A stretch of DNA of 64,000 nt, taken from positions 3,915-67,914 of the forward strand of contig JBJHBY010000001.1 in NCBI GenBank assembly GCA_050485745.1, written 5' to 3'. Position numbers and translations under genes: made by a program. Shown here piece after piece: positions 53,638-62,219 of the stretch. Within the stretch, counting starts at the first letter, position 1. Each line of letters opens with the position of its first letter. The stretch is from JBJHBY01 sp050485745 (GTDB taxonomy: Bacteria; Pseudomonadota; Gammaproteobacteria; Pseudomonadales; CAMLJR01). The notes below the pieces were generated by a model, which was not told where the DNA came from, ran no database searches, and saw only the letters and a program-made list of their open reading frames with translations.

Positions 53638-54331
53638 CCTGGCGACCGGTGCCAACACCCGGCAGGTGAGCTGTCGGGACGGCCGCCACTTTGTCTTGCG
53701 GCCGGATCGAACCGCACTGGTCATCATTGATATGCAGCGTGATTTTTGCCAGAGCGGTGGCTATGGCAGCGAATCAGACGCCGCGGCCGTTGCCCGCTTT
53801 GGCGGCCTGATACCTGCGATCGACAAGGTTCTTCAGACGGCCCGCAAGACCGGGCTGGAGGTGATCTTCACCCGCGAAGGCCATCTGCCGGATCTCAGCG
53901 ACATCACTCCGGCAAAGATGCAGCGTTCGCTGGCCTACGGAAGCCCCTACGGAATGCGTGGCCCCATGGGTCGAGTGCTGATCCGGGGCGAATACGGTCA
54001 CGACGTGGTCGACGCCCTGAAGCCCGCACCCGGGGAGCCCATCGTCGACAAGCCCGGCTACGGGGCGTTCCACAGCACGCCGATGGAGCAGATCCTGCGC
54101 GACCGCGGCATCGAGGACCTGATCTTCACCGGGGTCACCACGGATGTGTGCGTATTCTCTACCCTGCGGGAAGCAGTCGACAGAGGATTTCGTTGCCTCA
54201 CACTGGAGGACTGCACCGACGCCTTCACCCCCGGAATGCGTGAAGCCAGCCTGACCATGATTGAAAGCGAAGGCGGCATCTTCGGCTGGGTGAGCAATTC
54301 TTCTGCCCTGATCAAGAGCCTGGCCCCTTGA
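53615..54331 (+). CDS. isochorismatase-family cysteine amidohydrolase, biuret-hydrolase-like
   Basis: A 238-residue cysteine hydrolase. The catalytic Asp, Lys and Cys are D39 (VIIDMQRDF), K146 (VDKPGYGAF) and C179 (TTDVCVFST). TREGHLPDLSD, RGEYGHD and IFGWVSNSSALI closely follow the pattern I know from the biuret hydrolase BiuH of cyanuric-acid catabolism; RutB (ureidoacrylate hydrolase) is a more distant alternative. The ATG at 53615 has AAGGAG upstream. It sits between two binding protein genes of one importer, so it most likely hydrolyses the imported amide or ureide and frees ammonia. Biuret itself is not proven. Confidence 0.83.
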   Translation: MAAFSLTDLATGANTRQVSCRDGRHFVLRPDRTALVIIDMQRDFCQSGGYGSESDAAAVARFGGLIPAIDKVLQTARKTGLEVIFTREGHLPDLSDITPAKMQRSLAYGSPYGMRGPMGRVLIRGEYGHDVVDALKPAPGEPIVDKPGYGAFHSTPMEQILRDRGIEDLIFTGVTTDVCVFSTLREAVDRGFRCLTLEDCTDAFTPGMREASLTMIESEGGIFGWVSNSSALIKSLAP

Positions 54332-54444
54332 GCGAGCATGGCCCACAAGATCATCACCGGCCAACGGGAACACAGTGGATGACCAGGAGAGTGATCCTTT
54401 CAGACGACGATGGAGACGAACAACCTCACAGAAAGGTACAGACC

Positions 54445-55401
54445 ATGAAAAATCTGAGCTGTATGCTGACCCTGCTCCTGATACTGACCCTGCCCGGGGT
54501 CGCGGCCGCGAACGAGAGGTTACGTGTCGGCCACGATCTCTGGATCGGCTTCTCCGGCGTTTTCCTGGCCCAGGAGCTGGGCTACTTCGCCGATGCCGGG
54601 CTCGACGTGGATATGCGGGGCTTCCCTGGCCCGGGGGATTCGATTCCTCCGGTATTGGCCGGGCACCTGGATATCACCCTGACCACACTGCACAATCTGG
54701 CCCTGATCGCCGGCACGGACAACGCGGAGCTTTCCGCTGTTTATTTCCTTGATTCATCCCACGGCGCGGATGCCATTGTCGCCCGCCGGGGAATCGGCTC
54801 TGTCGCCGAGTTGCGCGGTCGGGACGTGGCGGTGACCCTGAACGAAGCCAACCACATGCTGTTGATTCTGGCGCTGGAAGCGGCAGGCATGAGTGAAGCG
54901 GATGTCCGCCTGGTCAACATGAGTGCTGACGATGCCGGTGCCGCCCTGCTCGCCGGCCGTGTGGACGCTGCAGTTACCTGGGAGCCCTGGGTGAGCCGCG
55001 CGCGCTCCGGAGGCGATGGCCATGTGATCTTCTCCACCCGGGATGCACCGGACACTATCCTCAACACCATCACCGTGCGCCGTGACACGCTGGAGAAGCG
55101 GCCAGAAGCCCTGAAAGCCTTCATTCAGGCGGTGGATCGGGGCGTGGCATACCTTCGCAGTCATCCGCAACGGGCCATTCCCATCATCGCGCGCTGGCTG
55201 GAAGCCGACGAAGGCGATGTCAGCGACATGTTGGCGGATGACGAGATCTACAACATCGCCGAGAACCGTGCCTTGTTCCAATCGCCGGATGCCAGCGGCA
55301 TGAAGGCGCTGGAAACAGTGATCGACTTTCTGTACGACCGCGAGCTGATACAGCGGCGCCCGAGTGCGGAGGAACTGACCGATGACCGCTTCATCCGCTG
55401 A
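54445..55401 (+). CDS. second NMT1/THI5-like ABC substrate-binding protein
   Basis: A protein of about 318 residues with a signal peptide (1-22, ending AAA). It is a clear paralogue of the 52661 protein: VGHDLWIGFSGVFLAQELGYF, FPGPGDSIPPVLAGHLDI, NMSADDAGAALLAGRVDAAV and TWEPWVSRA line up with it. No second permease or ATPase is present, so both proteins probably feed the same importer with different ligands. AGAAAGG precedes the ATG at 54445; the longer frame from 54328 has no signal peptide. Its end overlaps the deaminase gene by 20 bp. Confidence 0.88.
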   Translation: MKNLSCMLTLLLILTLPGVAAANERLRVGHDLWIGFSGVFLAQELGYFADAGLDVDMRGFPGPGDSIPPVLAGHLDITLTTLHNLALIAGTDNAELSAVYFLDSSHGADAIVARRGIGSVAELRGRDVAVTLNEANHMLLILALEAAGMSEADVRLVNMSADDAGAALLAGRVDAAVTWEPWVSRARSGGDGHVIFSTRDAPDTILNTITVRRDTLEKRPEALKAFIQAVDRGVAYLRSHPQRAIPIIARWLEADEGDVSDMLADDEIYNIAENRALFQSPDASGMKALETVIDFLYDRELIQRRPSAEELTDDRFIR

Positions 55402-55903
55402 CCCGAATCCCGACGCGACGGTCACCGGCAGTACTGACGAGCAAGGTATTCGCCTCGCCATAGCCGTTGCGGAGGAAGCCCTGCGCCTGGGGGAGCTGCC
55501 CTTCGGTGCGGTGCTGGCCGACCCGAGCGGCCGAATCGTGCTGGAGGAGCGGGATCGGGTGGCAGAACTGAGGGACCGCACCCAACACGCGGAGACCCGG
55601 TTGGTGAAAACGGCCTGCGCCCGATTCGGCCCGGACTTGACGGGATTCACCCTCTACACCACCTGCGAACCCTGTGCCATGTGCTTCACCACCGCCTGGC
55701 TGGCACAGGTATCACGCATCGTGTACGGCACCAACATGCAGGCAGTTTACCGGCGCAGTGGCGGCCGCCACCGGGAAATGCCGGTAACCGCCAGCGCCAT
55801 GAACCGTTCAGGTGGCGGCAGTATCGTGCTGGTCGAGGGGGTGCTCGCGCAGGACTGTCTCGCCTTGTTCGATGCCGTGGACTTCTCCTCGAACCCGGTT
55901 TGA
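55382..55903 (+). CDS. CDA-fold nucleoside/base deaminase
   Basis: A 173-residue zinc deaminase of the cytidine-deaminase-like fold. The zinc and catalytic motifs are HAETR (His ligand and catalytic Glu) and TTCEPCAMC (two Cys ligands). It is cytoplasmic. ELPFGAVLAD is the usual first strand of the guanine/tRNA-adenosine-type subgroup. The start ATG at 55382 lies in the end of the binding protein gene. With the amidohydrolase it suggests stepwise release of nitrogen from a heterocycle such as a pyrimidine, purine or aminotriazine. Confidence 0.88.
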   Translation: MTASSADPNPDATVTGSTDEQGIRLAIAVAEEALRLGELPFGAVLADPSGRIVLEERDRVAELRDRTQHAETRLVKTACARFGPDLTGFTLYTTCEPCAMCFTTAWLAQVSRIVYGTNMQAVYRRSGGRHREMPVTASAMNRSGGGSIVLVEGVLAQDCLALFDAVDFSSNPV

Positions 55904-56196
55904 TCGAGGCTCCACGGCCCGTCTCCGGCCCTGCCGCCCCCTCCCACTCATTTGATGGGCGGCGGCGATGGCACATCCGCGCCATCGCTTGCCGGCCCGA
56001 CGTCGCTCCCCAGCGACCAGATGACGCAGATTTAACTTTACCGGGCCAGACTCGCCATTTAGCGTAACCCTAACGCTAATAAACCTGCTTCCGGCGCCGT
56101 TCGGGCCAACCATCCCCGACCCGAAGCAGACCGACACTGTGTTCCAGCGACCAGTTTGCCGTCGGTCATGCCTTCAACCCACCGGGGGGGTTTACC
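55904..56196. promoter_or_regulatory. intergenic region before the second TonB receptor
   Basis: A 293-bp region with no gene. A CGATGGC...GCCATCG hairpin lies near 55967-55988 and may end the importer operon. The AT-richer stretch at about 56030-56085 (ATTTAACTTTACC, then GCGTAACCCTAACGCTAATAAACC) probably holds the receptor promoter. Confidence 0.4.
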
Positions 56197-58632
56197 ATGA
56201 GAGCCGTTCCTTTCAAGCGCACCGCTGTCGCGGCCAGTGTTCTGGCGTGCCCGCTCTTCCTTCCAGCTCTGGCCGTGCAACCAGCGCAGGCACAGGGGGC
56301 CGCCGTTCTCGAGGAGATTGTGGTCACCGCGACGCGCCGGGAAGAAAGCCTGATGAACGTCGGGGTTTCAGTGATCGCCATCGATTCCAGGCAACTGGAC
56401 CGGGAGGCACGCCGCGGCCTGGAGGACGTCAGCGAACTGGTCCCCAACGTGGTGCTGGAACGCCAGGGCGGTGCCAACAGCCAGCGCCTCGCGGTGCGCG
56501 GCATCAGCAGCCCACCTCTGGATGATGTCGAGAGCTCGGTGGCAGTGTTCATCGATGGTGTGTACAACCCGAAAGCACGCAGCGCCTTTGTGCCGCTCTA
56601 TGACATGGAGCGGGTGGAAGTCCTGCGCGGCCCCCAGGGGGCGCTGTTCGGCAAGAACTCCATCGCCGGCGTACTCAACATGGCCACCGCCCGGCCCACC
56701 CAGGACTTCGAGGCGATCATCGACCTGCGCGCCGGCAATCGCAATTCACACGAGGCCATGCTGGCGGTTTCCGGCGGACTGACCGACACCCTGAGCGCAC
56801 GCTTCACCGCCTTCAACCGGCGCACCGGCAACTGGCTCGATAACCGCATCGGCCCGGATGCCGGCGGCCTGGGCACCGAGGCCTACCGCCTCAACCTGCA
56901 GTGGAATCCGGGTGAGCGCACCCAGGTCGGCCTGAAGCTGGAGAGTTTTCACGACCGCTACAACAAGGGCACTGAACAGCTGATCAGTGTCGATGCCCAG
57001 GATGCGCCCTTCTTCGGGTCGGTCAGCACCCGGCTCAACGACCGGACCGAATCGAGCACGGGCAGTGCCTTCGGCGCCGAGTTCAACCGCAACCCGCGCC
57101 AGGTGCTGACCACTTCGGCCGATCTGCTGGCCCTCAGCGTCAGCCACGCCTTCAGCAACGATCACGAGCTGGCCGCCACCTACGGCTACTCGGACTTCGG
57201 GCTCAAGGCCCAGGGCAATACCCAGAACACGCCGTTGCTCGGCATCTACCTGAACTCCACCACCCAGTTCAAGACCCACAACCTGGAGCTGCGCTGGTCG
57301 TCACCTGTGGACCAGCGCTTTCGCTACACGCTTGGAGCCTATGTCGAAGACAGCGAAACGGACCGCACCAAGGGGGACTCCCAGCTCAACTTTGAAAACC
57401 TCGGCCCCGTGGTCAACATGGTGATGCAGCTGCCGCCGCCAAACGGCGCTGGAGCCGACCCGGGCGACCTGCTGGACCTCACCTCCATGGCCCTGGCGCT
57501 GCAATACGTGCAGCCGGCGGACTTCGTCTCCGAAGTCAGCTCCTTTGCACTCTTCGCCGAGGGTACTTTCGATATCGACTCACGCTGGTCGCTGACCGCC
57601 GGGCTGCGCTATGCCTGGGACCGCCTCGAATTCGACAAGGCCTTCGATATTTTTGACGCCAATGGCGAGGTGTTTCTGTCGCCGGCTTCATTCGCCGGAC
57701 TGGGCGCGGACCCGGTGACCGCGTTCACCTACTCAGCAGTGGCGCAGGGTATCTTCGGCACTTTCATGGCATTGCCAGGGACACCGCGCGACCAGCTGGT
57801 GCGCAAGGACAACATTCTGTTGCCCTCCGCCAAACTGGAATTCCGGCCCGATGACAACAGCCTTTACTACCTGACCATCCAGACCGGCTACAAGAACGGC
57901 GGCTTCAATGCCTCGACCCTGGGGCTTTCCACCGAGTTCGAGGAAGAGGAGTCGATCTCGGCGGAGCTCGGCGCCCGCCTCACCCTGCTTGAGGGCCGCG
58001 GCAGGCTCAATGTCGCCGCCTTCTATACGGAATTCGACGACCTCCAGGTCGGCGTTGTCGACCCGGTCAGCGGCGCGGTCAGCTTTACCAATGCGGCTTC
58101 GGCCACCTCCTGGGGCCTCGAGGTCGATAGCCAGTGGCTGCTCCAGGAAGGCCTGATCGTCAGCCTCGCTTACGGCTATCTGAACGCGGAGTACGACCGC
58201 TTTCGCAACGCGGGCTGTAACGTTCAGCAAAAGCTGGCCCTGCCGCCGAATACGCCCTGTACCCAGGACCTGAGCGGCGAGCCCCTGACGTACTCACCCG
58301 AACACTCGGCCAGCCTGGCCATCGACCACACGCGCCCTCTCTGGGATCGACTGGAACTGCAGGGCAATCTCAGCATGAGCTACTCCAGCGGCTTCTACAA
58401 CGATCAGGGTAATTCCCGCGAATTGAAATCGGACAACTCCACCCTGCTGCATGGCCGCATCGCGCTGCATGACCCCGTGCAGCAATGGACACTGGCGATG
58501 ATCGTTCGCAACATCACGGACCGGCGTGACCAGGTACGTGGCCAGACCGGCTCCAACCGCGGCACAGAAACCCTGTTCGGCACGATCCGGCCGCCCCGCT
58601 CAATCTGGCTACAGGTGGAAAAGCGCTTCTGA
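56197..58632 (+). CDS. TonB-dependent outer-membrane receptor, second
   Basis: An 811-residue outer-membrane receptor. The signal peptide spans about 1-32 (ending AQA). A TonB-box-like EEIVVTATRREES is followed by the plug with VRGISSPPLDD, FIDGVYNPK and VLRGPQGALFGKNSIAGVLN. The barrel ends in WLQVEKRF with a terminal Phe. The closest layout is that of the catecholate/CirA-FecA-like carbohydrate or vitamin receptors, but the ligand cannot be told. It follows the NitT/TauT operon in the same direction and may admit its substrate. A GC-rich hairpin at 58639 follows the stop. Confidence 0.93.
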   Translation: MRAVPFKRTAVAASVLACPLFLPALAVQPAQAQGAAVLEEIVVTATRREESLMNVGVSVIAIDSRQLDREARRGLEDVSELVPNVVLERQGGANSQRLAVRGISSPPLDDVESSVAVFIDGVYNPKARSAFVPLYDMERVEVLRGPQGALFGKNSIAGVLNMATARPTQDFEAIIDLRAGNRNSHEAMLAVSGGLTDTLSARFTAFNRRTGNWLDNRIGPDAGGLGTEAYRLNLQWNPGERTQVGLKLESFHDRYNKGTEQLISVDAQDAPFFGSVSTRLNDRTESSTGSAFGAEFNRNPRQVLTTSADLLALSVSHAFSNDHELAATYGYSDFGLKAQGNTQNTPLLGIYLNSTTQFKTHNLELRWSSPVDQRFRYTLGAYVEDSETDRTKGDSQLNFENLGPVVNMVMQLPPPNGAGADPGDLLDLTSMALALQYVQPADFVSEVSSFALFAEGTFDIDSRWSLTAGLRYAWDRLEFDKAFDIFDANGEVFLSPASFAGLGADPVTAFTYSAVAQGIFGTFMALPGTPRDQLVRKDNILLPSAKLEFRPDDNSLYYLTIQTGYKNGGFNASTLGLSTEFEEEESISAELGARLTLLEGRGRLNVAAFYTEFDDLQVGVVDPVSGAVSFTNAASATSWGLEVDSQWLLQEGLIVSLAYGYLNAEYDRFRNAGCNVQQKLALPPNTPCTQDLSGEPLTYSPEHSASLAIDHTRPLWDRLELQGNLSMSYSSGFYNDQGNSRELKSDNSTLLHGRIALHDPVQQWTLAMIVRNITDRRDQVRGQTGSNRGTETLFGTIRPPRSIWLQVEKRF

Positions 58633-58638
58633 TGAGGG

Positions 58639-58659
58639 CCGGCCGGTTGACCCGGCCGG
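58639..58659 (+). terminator. GC-only hairpin after the second TonB receptor
   Basis: Perfect 8-bp arms CCGGCCGG/CCGGCCGG around TTGAC, seven bases after the stop. There is no T-run, so it is an imperfect intrinsic terminator. Confidence 0.55.
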
Positions 58660-58678
58660 AATCGATATCTCAGGTGAA

Positions 58679-58843
58679 TTACAAGCCATACACAGAGACG
58701 TAAAACGATTTACCGTCGTCGCCTTCCTCGACGGTATAGGCAATAGGCACTTCGTCTGCTTGACCCGTTGCGCTGTCGGTGATGATCAGCCGGTCATCGC
58801 ATTCGCGATTGGGGGCTATTTTTTCCGAGAAGCTTATTCTTTT
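58679..58843 (-). pseudogene. 3' fragment of an unknown protein gene
   Basis: The minus strand reads 54 codons without a usable ATG/GTG/TTG start at the 5' end and with a normal TAA. The product has protein-like composition (ECDDRLIITDSATGQ, then VPIAYTVEEG and SFYVSVYGL) and normal codon use. It begins directly behind a stop and partly overlaps the end of the small membrane protein gene in another frame. It looks like the C-terminal remnant of a soluble or secreted beta-rich protein; the family is not recognised. Confidence 0.35.
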
Positions 58844-59088
58844 TCAATCCGCCTCAACTCAGCGGACAAAACAAAAAGCCTAAATACACACCATGCAACG
58901 ATAGGAACGCTGATGATAAACATCATATTCACGACGTTATCATTGTTCAGCACATCAAAGATTGGTTCGCCCTGACCGCCGAACCGCGCATGAAACGCCA
59001 AGGCCAATACGATCATCGGAATAGCATCAATATAGCCAATCATCGCAATGGATTTCTGTACTTTCTTTTTTCTTTCTTCCTTGTCCAC
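58834..59088 (-). CDS. small two-helix membrane protein, unknown
   Basis: An 84-residue protein with a basic N-terminus, one hydrophobic segment at about 14-32 (IAMIGYIDAIPMIVLALAF) and a second at about 50-72 (VVNMMFIISVPIVAWCVF), ending in a charged RRIEKE. The start is GTG at 59086-59088 with CGGGAG at normal spacing. It is AT-richer than the flanking genes, as is the whole stretch up to 59240, which suggests recent acquisition. No family is recognised and no partner gene is evident. Confidence 0.5.
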   Translation of the reverse strand: MDKEERKKKVQKSIAMIGYIDAIPMIVLALAFHARFGGQGEPIFDVLNNDNVVNMMFIISVPIVAWCVFRLFVLSAELRRIEKE

Positions 59089-59245
59089 TTTCGTACTCCC
59101 GGATGTTTCTAACGGTTAATAACCAATTAACGACCCGACCAAAACACATGCACCAAAGCGCCAGAGGAAAGCCCGGTCAGTATCGTCATTCTCTCGAAAT
59201 TCTACGCATTTTTTATATAACAACATAACGGTACTGCAGGGAACA

Positions 59246-59442
59246 TGAACCGCCCCGGGTTTTGAGGAGGCCCCAGTATCTGAGGGAATGGAGCCATGAA
59301 CAAGTCAAACAAGTTTTCCTCCGAGGTTCGAGAGCGTGCGGTGCGGCTGGCCAAAGCGGGTATCGATCCGTCGGGGGGCAGCAAAGGTGACAGTTACGAC
59401 AACGCGTTGGCCGAGGCCATCTGGCCGCAGGAGAGTGCCTGA
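59246..59442 (+). mobile_element. internally deleted IS3-family remnant
   Basis: It begins with an IS3-type terminal sequence (TGAACCGCCCCGGGTTTT). A 48-codon frame (59296-59442) then joins the start of an OrfA-type helix-turn-helix protein (MNKSNKFSSEVRERAVRLA) directly to the C-terminal OrfB piece GDSYDNALAEAI, which carries the usual Asp-Asn-Ala of the DDE region's end. Everything between has been deleted. The right end is not clear. It is a dead element marking the left edge of the accessory block. Confidence 0.75.
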
Positions 59443-59536
59443 GGTCTCTGTTGATGGCATCGACACAGGGGTGGGGGTCGGGGTGGGATCCATAGTCGGC
59501 GAGGATTCTCCGTATCCCATTTCAATATGGTACACG

Positions 59537-59563
59537 ACCAGGGGCTTGTGGCAAGCCCCTGGT
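59537..59563. promoter_or_regulatory. perfect 12-bp hairpin upstream of the flavin monooxygenase
   Basis: ACCAGGGGCTTG (59537-59548) and CAAGCCCCTGGT (59552-59563) pair around a TGG loop, 46 bp before the next start. It may terminate transcription entering from the IS remnant or be a regulatory leader. Confidence 0.5.
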
Positions 59564-59609
59564 GACCCTGTTTAATTGCCGCCTTTATCTACCCGGTGAG
59601 GGGGCAAGA

Positions 59610-61124
59610 ATGACTCAATCAAGCAATAAGCATGCAGTGGTGATCGCCGGAGCTGGGCCAACGGGCCTGATGTTGGCGGGGGAGCTGGCCCTGGCGGGAA
59701 TTGATGTCGCTGTTGTCGAGCGACGCGCCAATCAGGAGCTGGGCGGATCGCGCGCAGGCGGTCTGCACTCTCGAACCATTGAGATCCTTGATCAGCGCGG
59801 AATCGCAGAACGGTTTCTTTCGGAGGGTCACGTCGCCCAGGTCGGGCAGTTCGCCGGGGTAACGCTGGACATCAGCGACTTCCCCTCCCGACATCCCTAC
59901 TCGCTCGGGCTCTGGCAGAACGACATTGAGCGCATACTGGCCGACTGGGTCGGTGAACTGGCAGTGACGATCTATCGCGGGGCCGAGGTGACAGGTTTCG
60001 CGCAGGACGCAACCGGCGTCGACATTGCATTGTGCGGCGATCAATCGCTGCGGGCGGAGTATCTTGTCGGGTGCGATGGAGGACGCAGTGTGGTCCGCAA
60101 GGCAGCCGGCATCGAGTTCGTGGGGTGGGATCCGACCATGAGCAGCCTGATCGCAGAGGCTGAGTTGGCTGAGGAGCCGGAGTGGGGTACCCGCGAGGAT
60201 GCGATTGGCGTCCATGGTCTCGGCAGGGTGGAGTACGAGATCCGCGACGGCGAGGTGGTCTACGCGGATAGCGGGCCGGCGCGAATCATGGTGACTGAAG
60301 CGCACATCAACACCGCCGGCGAGGTCACTCTCCGCGATCTCAGCGACGCACTCATCGCCGTCTACGGCACAGATTACGGGGTCCACAGCCCCCGCTGGAT
60401 CTCCAGGTTTACCGATATGACCCGGCAAGCTGCGACCTACCGCGACAGACGGGTTCTACTGGCGGGCGATGCGGCACACGTGCATGCCCCGGAAGGTGCA
60501 CAAGGCCTGCAGATTGGCGTGCAGGATGCGGTGAATCTGGGCTGGAAGCTGGCTCAGGTGATCAACCGGACATCTCCGGATAGCCTCCTGGATACCTACC
60601 ACGCCGAACGCCATCCAGTCGCCGCCCGCATACTACGCACCACGATGGCGTATGTTGCGCTCCGCCGGTCGGACGCACGCACGGAAGCCTTGCGCGACAC
60701 CATAGCCGAACTCCTCAGGGCGGACGACCCTCGCCGCCGATTCGCCGCGATGATGTTCGGCCTGGACATTCATTACGACCTCGGCGAGGGGCACCCGCTG
60801 CTCGGACGCCGGATGCCCGATCTCGACCTGATCACGACCAACGGCCCGCTACGGGTCTTCACCCTGCTGCACGGCGCGCGGCCGGTGTTACTTAACCTCG
60901 GTGATCCTGGCAGCTTCGATATTACACCCTGGGCAGACCGGGTTCAGTACGTCGACGCCACATACGTCGGCACATGGGAGCTTCCGGCACTCGGTGTGGT
61001 TGACGCTCCCGCTGCGGTGTTGATCCGGCCAGATGGATATATAGCCTGGGTGGGAGACCAAACCCAACGAGGGCTCGTGGAGGCATTAAGCACCTGGTTT
61101 GGGCTACCGGCAGCGACGACGTAG
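59610..61124 (+). CDS. FAD-dependent monooxygenase (PheA/TfdB-like aromatic hydroxylase group)
   Basis: A protein of about 504 residues of the class A flavoprotein hydroxylases. The FAD motifs are GAGPTGLMLAGEL (~12-24), the DG segment VGCDGGRSVVRK (~154-165) and the GD motif LLAGDAAHVHAPEGAQGLQ (~287-305). The C-terminal ~110 residues look like the thioredoxin-like domain of this group. Relatives hydroxylate phenols or inactivate rifamycin-type antibiotics, and the position next to a beta-lactamase gene makes the second idea worth testing. The ATG at 59610 has GAGGGGGC upstream. Confidence 0.85.
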   Translation: MTQSSNKHAVVIAGAGPTGLMLAGELALAGIDVAVVERRANQELGGSRAGGLHSRTIEILDQRGIAERFLSEGHVAQVGQFAGVTLDISDFPSRHPYSLGLWQNDIERILADWVGELAVTIYRGAEVTGFAQDATGVDIALCGDQSLRAEYLVGCDGGRSVVRKAAGIEFVGWDPTMSSLIAEAELAEEPEWGTREDAIGVHGLGRVEYEIRDGEVVYADSGPARIMVTEAHINTAGEVTLRDLSDALIAVYGTDYGVHSPRWISRFTDMTRQAATYRDRRVLLAGDAAHVHAPEGAQGLQIGVQDAVNLGWKLAQVINRTSPDSLLDTYHAERHPVAARILRTTMAYVALRRSDARTEALRDTIAELLRADDPRRRFAAMMFGLDIHYDLGEGHPLLGRRMPDLDLITTNGPLRVFTLLHGARPVLLNLGDPGSFDITPWADRVQYVDATYVGTWELPALGVVDAPAAVLIRPDGYIAWVGDQTQRGLVEALSTWFGLPAATT

Positions 61125-61248
61125 CGAGCCGGCGTTGAGATAGGTGTAGCAAACGCCAAAAGCCGCCAACACGCGAGGCATATTTGTGAAAGCGAATCCG
61201 AAACGAAAAGGCTGTTGCCGTGCCTGCGACTTCCAGCCTCGTACGCGC

Positions 61249-62031
61249 TCACAGCACACCCAGCGCCTTCAGGCTTGCCATTCCCAGTTGGACACGCTTA
61301 CCAGAATCAGATGCTTCACGAATATCCATGTTCATTGCAAAAGCAAACAAGGAATCGTCCTTCTCGACCCAGCCAACCCACCACCCGACCCCAGGCCCAG
61401 GCGCGTTTTCCCAGCCCGATTTTCCGTAAAGCGCCCAGCCTTCTCCCCTCTCAAGGAGAACAATCTCTCGCACAGCAGACTGAATATCAGTGGAGACTGG
61501 CAGCTGATTGCGTGCCAGTCGCAACAGAAACCTGGATTGCTCAATGGCACTGACCTCAAGCGGGCCGTCCAGCCAGAACCTATCGATACTATTCCCTATG
61601 TCATTGTTTCCGAAATCCAGATCTCCGACATGTTTACGCATTGACTCGATGCCGATACGCCGGGCCAGCGCCTGATAAACCGGGACATTGGACACAGTGA
61701 TGGCCTCCCTCAGCCCCATGTCCTTTTCCCATGCCTCAAAGATTTGTGATTGACCACCATACGGCAGCAATTCGTCCACACTTTCAACCGCACCAACCGA
61801 AAGCCCGATAAGGCTGTTTGGAATCTTGAAAGTAGACGCAGGAACAAAGCGTGTATTGGCTCTTGGCTGGTTAAAACCCGTGATTATTCCAGTATCTGCA
61901 TCAAGCAAGACAAAGGTACCCGTCATCTCAGCATCTAGAAACAACTGTTCAACCTCTTTGCTCTCCCTCCAGCCGGATGAACAGCCGGAAAATACAGCGC
62001 AGAAAAGTAATGCGACGAGCATTTTCTTCAT
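61249..62031 (-). CDS. class D beta-lactamase (OXA-type), predicted lipoprotein
   Basis: A 260-residue serine beta-lactamase. The active-site Ser is in STFK (S66-K69), followed by SNV (114-116), FGN (140-142), W153 in RFWLDGPLEV and KSG (204-206). All class D motifs are therefore present and in order. A lipobox VFSGC with Cys17 predicts anchoring to a membrane, unlike the soluble periplasmic OXA enzymes. It converges on the flavin monooxygenase with 124 bp between the ends. The K-S-G form instead of K-T-G is normal in part of the family. Spectrum cannot be deduced. Confidence 0.93.
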   Translation of the reverse strand: MKKMLVALLFCAVFSGCSSGWRESKEVEQLFLDAEMTGTFVLLDADTGIITGFNQPRANTRFVPASTFKIPNSLIGLSVGAVESVDELLPYGGQSQIFEAWEKDMGLREAITVSNVPVYQALARRIGIESMRKHVGDLDFGNNDIGNSIDRFWLDGPLEVSAIEQSRFLLRLARNQLPVSTDIQSAVREIVLLERGEGWALYGKSGWENAPGPGVGWWVGWVEKDDSLFAFAMNMDIREASDSGKRVQLGMASLKALGVL

Positions 62032-62219
62032 AGTTTCTGAGCCTTCCGCCAGCCATCAGCCACGCGAGTTACGAGCGCCGGCGAACGGCATTGTATGATT
62101 GAAAAAATACCGCTTTGAGCGCCTCATTAACGGGGAAATGGACAAAAAAGTCCGTCACCAGCCGCGTCCCGTGAATCGTGAATCGGCTGCAGAGCCTTGC
62201 CAAATGGCTTCGGGTCAGC
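62032..62219. other. spacer between the beta-lactamase and methyltransferase genes
   Basis: A stretch of 188 bp with no gene I can support. A GGAC/GTCC stem with an A-run lies near 62140-62153. An open frame runs across it from inside the methyltransferase gene, but it lacks its own start. Confidence 0.4.

Noticed and set aside
59443..59536. Thr-Pro repeat linker (PTPTPTPVS) read on the minus strand
   Set aside because: Too short and without a start or neighbours. It may be a remnant of a secreted protein, but it cannot be supported.
61125..61248. attC-like site between the flavin monooxygenase and beta-lactamase
   Set aside because: GCCGCCAACAC resembles the end of the 63942 site, but no GTTRRRY core pair could be found.
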